A stretch of 64,000 bases of DNA from DATDIC01 sp963777625 (GTDB lineage Bacteria > Pseudomonadota > Alphaproteobacteria > Acetobacterales > Acetobacteraceae), in contig CAVZRO010000009.1 in assembly GCA_963777625.1 (NCBI GenBank), positions 41,818-105,817 on the forward strand, written 5' to 3'. The position numbers and the translations under genes were made by a program. How positions within the stretch are numbered: position 1 is the first letter of the stretch; the number at the start of each line of letters is the position of its first letter. Positions 58,257-64,000 of the stretch are shown here, in pieces. The notes beneath the pieces were generated by a model that did not search any database, was not told the origin of the DNA, and saw only the letters and a list, made by a program, of their open reading frames with translations.

Positions 58257-59461
58257 GCGCGCAGCAGCCCGCTCATCGGGCGCGCCGCTTCGCTGGCCGG
58301 GAACACTTTTGCCACTTTTGTTTCATCCAGCCCGAGATGCTGGATCAGCAGTCCTTTCGCCACCGATCGCAGATCCGTCGTGGGCGCCAGGTCGCGATTC
58401 TCGAACAGTTTGCCGGGACCGAGGCCGGGCCATGTTCCGGCCACACGTCCGCCGGCAACCGCGCCGCCCAGCACGAACGCAACCGACGCGGTTCCGTGGT
58501 CCGTCCCCTTCGTCCCGTTCACCCGCACCGTGCGCCCGAACTCGGTCATCGTCAGGACGGCGGTATTCTTCCACACCGGCCCCAGCGCAGTCTTCAGCGC
58601 CGCAAGCCCGGCGTCGAGCTGCTCCAGTGCAGGTTTCAGTCGCGGCGCCTGGCTGGCATGGGTGTCCCATCCGCCGATCTCCAACGCGGCGATCCTGGGA
58701 CCATCGGCACGCGCCAGCATCTCGCCGGCAACCGTTCCCAGCGTGGCGAAGGCGGAACGGCTATGCGGCAGCGGGTCACCTGCCAACGCCGCCTCGCTGA
58801 AACCTCGCGCGCGCAGGCCCTCGCGCACCGCCGGCCCGATGACGCTGTCCGGCGCGGCCAGCGCCGCGATTTCGGTGTAGATATCCGTCGGCGCCGGCCC
58901 AAACCCGTGCGGCGCCCAGCTCCCGACGCGGGCAGGTCCGCGCAGCAGCAGCGGCATGGCGACGCCGATCGCCACCGCGGCACCTTCCCGGCTCGCGGCC
59001 CCCGCCGGCAATTGCGCGACCGCGCGGTTCAGCCACCCGCTGCTCAGCACGTGATCGGAGCCGGATTCCATGCAGTCCTGCGCCTCGAAATGGCTGCGCA
59101 CGCGATACGGCCCGGCAACTGCATGGATCGGCAGAAGCTCGCCCGCCGCATACATCGCGTGCAGGCCGGTGAGCGCCGGATGCAGGCCGTAGAATCCTCC
59201 CAGTTCCAGCACGCCATTCGTCTGGCCTGGGCCGGCCGGTGTTATCTCGCCCCGCAGGCCAGTCAGTGCCGGATCGCCGTACGGGACCACCGCCGCCAAT
59301 CCGTCCATCGCCCCGCGCTGGATAATCACCACCAGCCGTTGGTCCGTCGCCGCGGCGGCCAGTGCCAGAGATGCCCGGCCGCCAACGCCCAACATGGTAA
59401 CCGCCGAGGTGAGCCCGAGCAGGGCGGATCGGCGTGACACGAGGGCAGGTGAGCAATTCAT
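58253..59461 (-). CDS. DUF1501 secreted protein
   Basis: A 402-residue protein with a Tat-type signal (SRRSALLGLTSAVTMLG) and the DUF1501 (sulfatase-like) fold; segments include QRGAMDGLAAVVPYGDP, GGWDTHASQAPRL and TMTEFGRTVRVNGTKGTDHG. The start at 59461 lies 1 bp from the DUF1800 stop. DUF1501 and DUF1800 proteins are regularly encoded together and exported; no biochemical role is established. Confidence 0.92.
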   Translation of the reverse strand: MNCSPALVSRRSALLGLTSAVTMLGVGGRASLALAAAATDQRLVVIIQRGAMDGLAAVVPYGDPALTGLRGEITPAGPGQTNGVLELGGFYGLHPALTGLHAMYAAGELLPIHAVAGPYRVRSHFEAQDCMESGSDHVLSSGWLNRAVAQLPAGAASREGAAVAIGVAMPLLLRGPARVGSWAPHGFGPAPTDIYTEIAALAAPDSVIGPAVREGLRARGFSEAALAGDPLPHSRSAFATLGTVAGEMLARADGPRIAALEIGGWDTHASQAPRLKPALEQLDAGLAALKTALGPVWKNTAVLTMTEFGRTVRVNGTKGTDHGTASVAFVLGGAVAGGRVAGTWPGLGPGKLFENRDLAPTTDLRSVAKGLLIQHLGLDETKVAKVFPASEAARPMSGLLRA

Positions 59462-59462
59462 G

Positions 59463-60752
59463 TCAGCGCCTCTGGAACTCGGGTGAAGCGAGCAGCAGCG
59501 CGACCGCGTCGCGGCGGGAGCCGGCCCGTCGAATCGCGTCCTGCGTGGCGGGCCGCAGCAAAGGGCCCAGGGTGGCATCGGCGAGTGCGACCGGGTCCGC
59601 CTGCGCGCCGGCCCGGCCGGCAACCGAGTAGGCGAAATCGATGCGCCGCAACATGCCTTCAGGGGTAGCCCAGTCCGCGGCACGGTCCGGCCAGCCGTTC
59701 GGTTGCGGCGCCGACCACAAAGGCTGTCCCAGCAGGCCGAGCGCGCCCAGCGCTTGCGGCGTGATTGAAGGGGGGTTCAGCGCCCGCAATGCCGCCACAG
59801 AAAAATCCAGCGGTGAGCGCAGCTTGGCGTCCGGCCGCCAGGCGGACTCCATTCCGATCAGCAGTTCCGCCGCGGCGCCAAGGTCTCCGCTTGTGTCGCG
59901 CAGCACCCCCTCGATCTGCCGGACATCGTCGTCGGCGGGCGCGTCGGCGATGAAGTGACGCGCCAGCTTGGTGGCGAGCTCGTGGTGGGTGGCCGGATGG
60001 TTGGCCAGGAAGCCGAGCGCCTCGACCCCGCCCGCCTCGCCTGGCGGGAAAGTGCGGCCCATCAGCGCGATCGGCCCGGGTTCATGCGCTGCGGGGTGAA
60101 ATCGGAAACCGTAGCTTCCGCCGTCGAAATCGATCGACCAGCCGGTCAGGATACGGGCGAAATTCGTTACGTCCGCCTGCGTATAGCCGGCGGCCCGGGA
60201 GACGGTGTGCAGCTCCATGCATTCGCGGGCCAGGTTTTCGTTCAGTCCCCGTTTGCCGTTCCGGCCGGCCTGGCTCTGAGGCCCGACCGAGTTGGCGTTG
60301 TCGAGGTAGATGAGCATCGCCGGATGGCGGACCACGGCAAGCAGCATGTCTTGGAACCGGCCGGTGACATGCGGACGGATCGCATTGGCGACGAACGGAC
60401 CGATCAGGCCTTCGCATTGCGGGCGGCGGCTGGAAACGGTGAAATGATTGCTCCAGAACCAGACCAGCCGTTCACGAAACGGCGCGGGCGTTACCAGGGA
60501 CCAGCTCAGCATGGCGAGGGCATCGCGGCGGAAATTGCCATGGCCGGCCAACTCGGCGCCGAACATGCGGTTCTGCCGGTCCGCGCGCAGCCCCTGCATG
60601 GCGGCACTCAGGTCGGGAGAAGCCTGATCGGCGCCCGGATCAGGCTGCCGCAACTGGGTGCGCAGCCAGCCATGCGGGTCGGTCGGGACAGGCTCCGACC
60701 CGCGCTGTCCCAACCCGAAGCGCACCAGCGCCTGTGCCGTGGTGATGTCCAT
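59463..60752 (-). CDS. DUF1800 protein
   Basis: A 429-residue protein with the DUF1800 core: ERLVWFWSNHFTVS, GLNENLARECMELHTVS (about 175-190) and FHPAAHEPGPIALMG. It starts at 60752 and is followed directly by the DUF1501 gene. The two are thought to act as a pair at the envelope. It is divergent from the EF-G gene with a 226-bp space. Confidence 0.92.
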   Translation of the reverse strand: MDITTAQALVRFGLGQRGSEPVPTDPHGWLRTQLRQPDPGADQASPDLSAAMQGLRADRQNRMFGAELAGHGNFRRDALAMLSWSLVTPAPFRERLVWFWSNHFTVSSRRPQCEGLIGPFVANAIRPHVTGRFQDMLLAVVRHPAMLIYLDNANSVGPQSQAGRNGKRGLNENLARECMELHTVSRAAGYTQADVTNFARILTGWSIDFDGGSYGFRFHPAAHEPGPIALMGRTFPPGEAGGVEALGFLANHPATHHELATKLARHFIADAPADDDVRQIEGVLRDTSGDLGAAAELLIGMESAWRPDAKLRSPLDFSVAALRALNPPSITPQALGALGLLGQPLWSAPQPNGWPDRAADWATPEGMLRRIDFAYSVAGRAGAQADPVALADATLGPLLRPATQDAIRRAGSRRDAVALLLASPEFQRR

Positions 60753-60978
60753 GCCGCCAGTTTACCCCCTTCGCGCGTTGCCGAACGTGACAAAGCGTGA
60801 AGGGAACGGCGGCAGGCCAGCCCAATGTTCACTATTCGGTGCTTGCAAATCGCGCTCTGTTAACGCAAATGAGCCGCAGACAAAGCCGGCCTGTCGCGGC
60901 TGGACATCCGCGGGCGCGCGGGGGCTCATCGAGGTGATGGGAACCCTGCGGCGCCCGTCGTGATATATGGAGACCCCT

Positions 60979-63078
60979 ATGCCTGCCCAGGACCCGCACA
61001 CCGGCCTCGCCCGTATCCGCAATATTGGCATCACGGCGCATATCGATGCCGGCAAGACCACGACGACGGAGCGCATCCTCTATTACACCGGCATGTCGCA
61101 CAAAATCGGCGAGGTGCACGACGGCAATACCACCACCGACTACATGGAGCAGGAGCGGGAGCGGGGGATTACCATTACGTCCGCCGCGGTCACATGCGAG
61201 TGGAAGGACCACCGCATCAATATCATTGATACGCCGGGGCATATCGATTTCAACATCGAAGTGAATCGCAGCCTGCGGGTTCTGGACGGCGCGATATTCA
61301 TTATCGAGGGCGTGGCCGGCGTGCAGCCGCAATCGGAAACTAACTGGCGCCTGGCCGACCGCTACAACGTGCCGCGCATCATCTTCATCAACAAGCTGGA
61401 CCGCACCGGCGCCGATTTCTATCGCGCGGTGGGCACGCTGAAAGAGAAGCTGGATATCGTCGCGCTGCCGCTGCAACTGCCGATCGGGATCGAGGACAAG
61501 TTTATTGGAGTCGTCGATCTGGTGCGGATGAAGGCGATCGTCTGGGAAGGCGGCGAGCTGGGCGCGAAATTCCACGACGAGGAGATTCCGGCCGATCTGA
61601 TCGAGCGTGCCCGGGAGCACCGGCAGGTCCTGCTGGACACGGCGCTGTCGGTCGATGACGCCGCCATGGAGGAGTATTTCGACAAGGGCGATGTCTCGGA
61701 AGACACGCTGAAGCGCTGTATCAAGACCGGCACCATCAGCGGCGCGTTCCGCCCGGTGCTGTGCGGCACCGCGTTCAAGAACAAGGGCGTGCAGCCGCTG
61801 CTGGATGCGGTCATCGACTATTTGCCCAGCCCGCTCGACGTGCCGGGCATCAGCGTGGCCGCCGGTGAAGGCGAGGAGGACGGGGAGCATTCCGACCGTC
61901 GGCGCATCAAGGCAGATCCCGCCGCACCGTTTGCCGGGCTGGCGTTCAAGATCATCAACGACAAGTACGGCACCCTGACCTTCGTGCGCGTCTATGCCGG
62001 CACGCTGAAATCGGGCGACATGGTGCTGAACACGACACGCGATCATCGCGAGCGGATCGGGCGCATGTTCCAGATGCACGCCGACAAGCGCCAGGAGATA
62101 AAAGAAGTTTCGGCTGGTGACATCGCCGCCTTCGTCGGGCTGAAGGATACCGGTACCGGAGACACTCTGGCGTCCGCGCAGGACCCGGTCGTGCTGGAAC
62201 GAATGGCGTTCCCGGTGCCGGTGATCGACATCTCGGTCGAGCCGAAAACCAAGGAGTTGATCGAGAAAATGAGCCTCGGCCTGCAGAAGCTTGCCGGTGA
62301 AGATCCCAGCCTGCGGCTGCGCACCGACCAGGAGTCCGGGCAGACCATTCTGTCCGGCATGGGCGAGCTGCACCTGGAGATCATCATCGACCGGCTGCGG
62401 CGCGAATACGGGGTGGAGGCGAATATCGGCGCGCCGCAGGTGGCCTATCGCGAGACCATTACCCGGCCCCACACCGAGACCTATACCCACCGAAAACAGA
62501 CCGGCGGGTCCGGCCAGTACGCCGAGGTGAAGATCACTTTCGAGCCGCAGGAGCGGAACGGCGGGGTGGTGTTCGAAAACGACGTGGTCGGCGGCTCGGT
62601 GCCGAGGGAGTACATCCCGGCGGTGGAAAAAGGCATCCGGTTGCAGGCGGATACCGGCGTGCTGGCAGGCTTCCCGACGGTGGATTTCAAATACACGCTG
62701 ATCGACGGCAAGTACCACGACGTGGACAGCTCCGCGCTGGCGTTCGAGATTGCCGCCAAGGCCTGCTTCCGAGATGGCATGAAGAAAGCCGGTCCGATCA
62801 TCCTGGAGCCGATCATGGACGTGGAGATCACCACGCCGCAGGATCACGTCGGCGACGTGGTGGGAGATATTAACCGTCGGCGGGGAATGATCCAGAACCA
62901 GGAGAGCTCCGGGTCCACGGTCATCGTGCGTGCCCATGTTCCCCTGAAGGAGATGTTCGGGTATATTTCGGACTTGCGCAGCATGACCAAGGGACGCGCC
63001 TCGTTCACGATGCAGTTCCATCATTACGATCCGGTGCCACGCAATATCGCCGATGAGATCATGGCGAAAAGCGCCTGA
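60979..63078 (+). CDS. fusA: Translation elongation factor G
   Basis: GTPase that drives ribosome translocation. The 699-residue protein has the P-loop AHIDAGKTTTTERIL, switch II DTPGHIDF, the NKLD motif and all five domains, ending FTMQFHHYDPVPRNIADEI. The ATG at 60979 is preferred to 60967 because GGAG lies six bases upstream of it. Unlike the usual fusA it is not beside rpsL, rpsG or tuf, so it may be a second copy or a relocated gene. Confidence 0.95.
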   Translation: MPAQDPHTGLARIRNIGITAHIDAGKTTTTERILYYTGMSHKIGEVHDGNTTTDYMEQERERGITITSAAVTCEWKDHRINIIDTPGHIDFNIEVNRSLRVLDGAIFIIEGVAGVQPQSETNWRLADRYNVPRIIFINKLDRTGADFYRAVGTLKEKLDIVALPLQLPIGIEDKFIGVVDLVRMKAIVWEGGELGAKFHDEEIPADLIERAREHRQVLLDTALSVDDAAMEEYFDKGDVSEDTLKRCIKTGTISGAFRPVLCGTAFKNKGVQPLLDAVIDYLPSPLDVPGISVAAGEGEEDGEHSDRRRIKADPAAPFAGLAFKIINDKYGTLTFVRVYAGTLKSGDMVLNTTRDHRERIGRMFQMHADKRQEIKEVSAGDIAAFVGLKDTGTGDTLASAQDPVVLERMAFPVPVIDISVEPKTKELIEKMSLGLQKLAGEDPSLRLRTDQESGQTILSGMGELHLEIIIDRLRREYGVEANIGAPQVAYRETITRPHTETYTHRKQTGGSGQYAEVKITFEPQERNGGVVFENDVVGGSVPREYIPAVEKGIRLQADTGVLAGFPTVDFKYTLIDGKYHDVDSSALAFEIAAKACFRDGMKKAGPIILEPIMDVEITTPQDHVGDVVGDINRRRGMIQNQESSGSTVIVRAHVPLKEMFGYISDLRSMTKGRASFTMQFHHYDPVPRNIADEIMAKSA

Positions 63079-63112
63079 TGTCGAAGGATTTCCCATGACG
63101 GTGGGCGACTAG

Positions 63113-63430
63113 ATGGCAGCGCCCCGCCTTCACTGGACGCGGGGTCGCACGGACAAAGGGGCGGGTGTTTCCCGCGCCCTCGAATGGATCGGTCTGGACG
63201 ACGCGGGCAAGGCAATTGCCCGCGTTGTTCGTTTACCGGGGCCGCTGTGGGCGAATTGGCGGCAGTATCGGGCGGTGGCGCTGGACGACGACGCCAAGGT
63301 GATCGAACTGCGCCCCAAACCGCCGGACGGGGCGGACTGGCTGGCCTGCGTCGGCGGCCAGGTGGTGGGGCGTGCGGCGCTGCCGTTGCAGGCGGTGCGG
63401 ACCGTGGAGGCGGCGCTGGGCGGCGATTGA
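63113..63430 (+). CDS. Small hypothetical protein
   Basis: A 105-residue protein that I do not recognise. It lacks a signal peptide or helix and has a compact, charged composition (RALEWIGLDDAGKAIARVVR, RPKPPDGADWLACVG). It lies 34 bp after fusA on the same strand and could be co-transcribed. Codon use is like its neighbours. Confidence 0.55.
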   Translation: MAAPRLHWTRGRTDKGAGVSRALEWIGLDDAGKAIARVVRLPGPLWANWRQYRAVALDDDAKVIELRPKPPDGADWLACVGGQVVGRAALPLQAVRTVEAALGGD

Positions 63431-64000
63431 GCTGAAGAAGCAGACCGCTTACCGGGAAAAACCGCGCACTAACCTGCCCACTCCACCCCGAGCGGGGGCA
63501 CGCGAATACGATGCCTGTGGGCTCATTTCCACCCGGCAGCATCGCGCTGGTGCAGCGGGGAATAGAGCGAGAACCCCGCCCGAGGAGACGCGCGCCTGCC
63601 TGTTCACCTCGCGCGATGCGCCGGGGCTGCACATCGCACTGATCGGACACGCCGTGGTTTTGTTGGCGAATGTCGGTGATCTGGTGCGCGGTTCACCCGG
63701 CCGGATGCTGCATCTCAATCTGGGCGCCGAGCGATCGGAGACCTCGCGGACTCGGGCACGATCCAGGTCATGCGTTGTCGGGCAGTGGCGACCGACAGCA
63801 ACAACCGCGCCTATCACATCGTGGCTGCGGGGCAGGTTCAGGGCGGGTTCTTGCTGGTTTCGCTTTCGTTACCCGGGACGGTTCCGGCACCCGGGGTCCC
63901 GCGCGAAGTGTTGGCGCCGCACTCGCCGGCCTATTGATGGCACCCGAGGTCTCGGCCAATCGGGCCCTGCGCTGGAGTTCTTTCTCTACAAGCGCTTAGG
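63431..64000 (+). pseudogene. Degenerate coding region at the right edge
   Basis: No intact gene is found. One plus-strand frame encodes EYDACGLISTRQHR and, further on, GLHIALIGHAVVLLANVGDL up to about 63730. A second frame then reads AIGDLADSGTIQVMRCRAVA to a stop near 63937. They could be one gene with a frame change near 63732, but I cannot name a family. The rest is empty. Confidence 0.3.

Noticed and set aside
1..64000. CRISPR arrays, tRNA and rRNA genes
   Set aside because: No spaced direct repeats, no tRNA T-arm with matching acceptor stem and no rRNA-like segment was seen.
1..64000. Toxin-antitoxin, prophage or anti-phage defence system
   Set aside because: No integrase, phage structural, nuclease or typical defence gene is present; only the IS481 element is mobile.

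Overview
The window is high-GC DNA from an alphaproteobacterium, most likely a member of the Acetobacteraceae/Rhodospirillales. This rests on overall gene similarity and on the alphaproteobacterial order CoA pyrophosphatase - DUF6111 - CCA-adding enzyme; no rRNA or tRNA gene is present to confirm it. Nearly all of the sequence is coding, with many 4-bp ATGA or GTGA overlaps between neighbouring genes.

Layout. 1-6.9 kb: Kdp potassium uptake operon on the minus strand (a small ORF, kdpF, A, B, C, and D running off the left edge). 7.1-9.9 kb: a D-hydantoinase-like amidohydrolase, a small membrane protein and an N-carbamoyl-D-amino acid hydrolase, translationally coupled. 10-12.8 kb: methylcitrate genes prpD and prpC. 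13.4-15 kb: a histone-H1-like Lys/Ala-rich protein, a terminator, a 45-bp palindrome and an IS481-type insertion sequence. 15-20.2 kb: an OtnC/OtnK four-carbon sugar-acid module, a glycosyltransferase, a D-threonine-aldolase-like enzyme and a D-2-hydroxyacid dehydrogenase. 20.4-24.8 kb: a lipoprotein, a CBS protein, a 2OG-Fe(II) oxygenase beside an ACC deaminase, a methyltransferase and YgfZ. 24.9-31.8 kb: ftsH, tilS, an alpha/beta hydrolase with a benzoate-CoA-type ligase, an ankyrin protein and TspO. 32-38.8 kb: a MoxR / DUF58 / DUF4159 envelope cluster. 39-41.7 kb: DUF1285, CoA pyrophosphatase, DUF6111, CCA-adding enzyme. 41.8-45.7 kb: a GntR regulator divergent from a sugar-type ABC importer that lacks an ATPase gene. 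45.7-52.8 kb: a branched-chain-type binding protein, HyuB and HyuA, a FrnE-like DsbA protein and an M20 N-carbamoyl-L-amino acid hydrolase. 53.3-57.6 kb: a sulfate ABC importer with a convergent Rrf2 regulator. 58.2-63.4 kb: DUF1501/DUF1800 proteins, an EF-G gene and a small unknown gene; the last 0.6 kb is degenerate.

How the genes fit together. Two hydantoin-type modules, one D-specific (7-10 kb) and one HyuAB plus L-carbamoylase (47-53 kb), suggest use of cyclic ureides as a nitrogen source. The sulfate operon and the upstream region of its Rrf2 neighbour share a 23-bp motif (17 identical positions), a good candidate operator.

Sequence quality. Fourteen single-gene frameshifts and two in-frame stop codons break genes that otherwise align end to end with their families. 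They include the normally essential ftsH and tilS, so most are probably sequencing errors. Several sit exactly at GTAC or would restore GANTC sites. Broken genes are reported with their intact extents.
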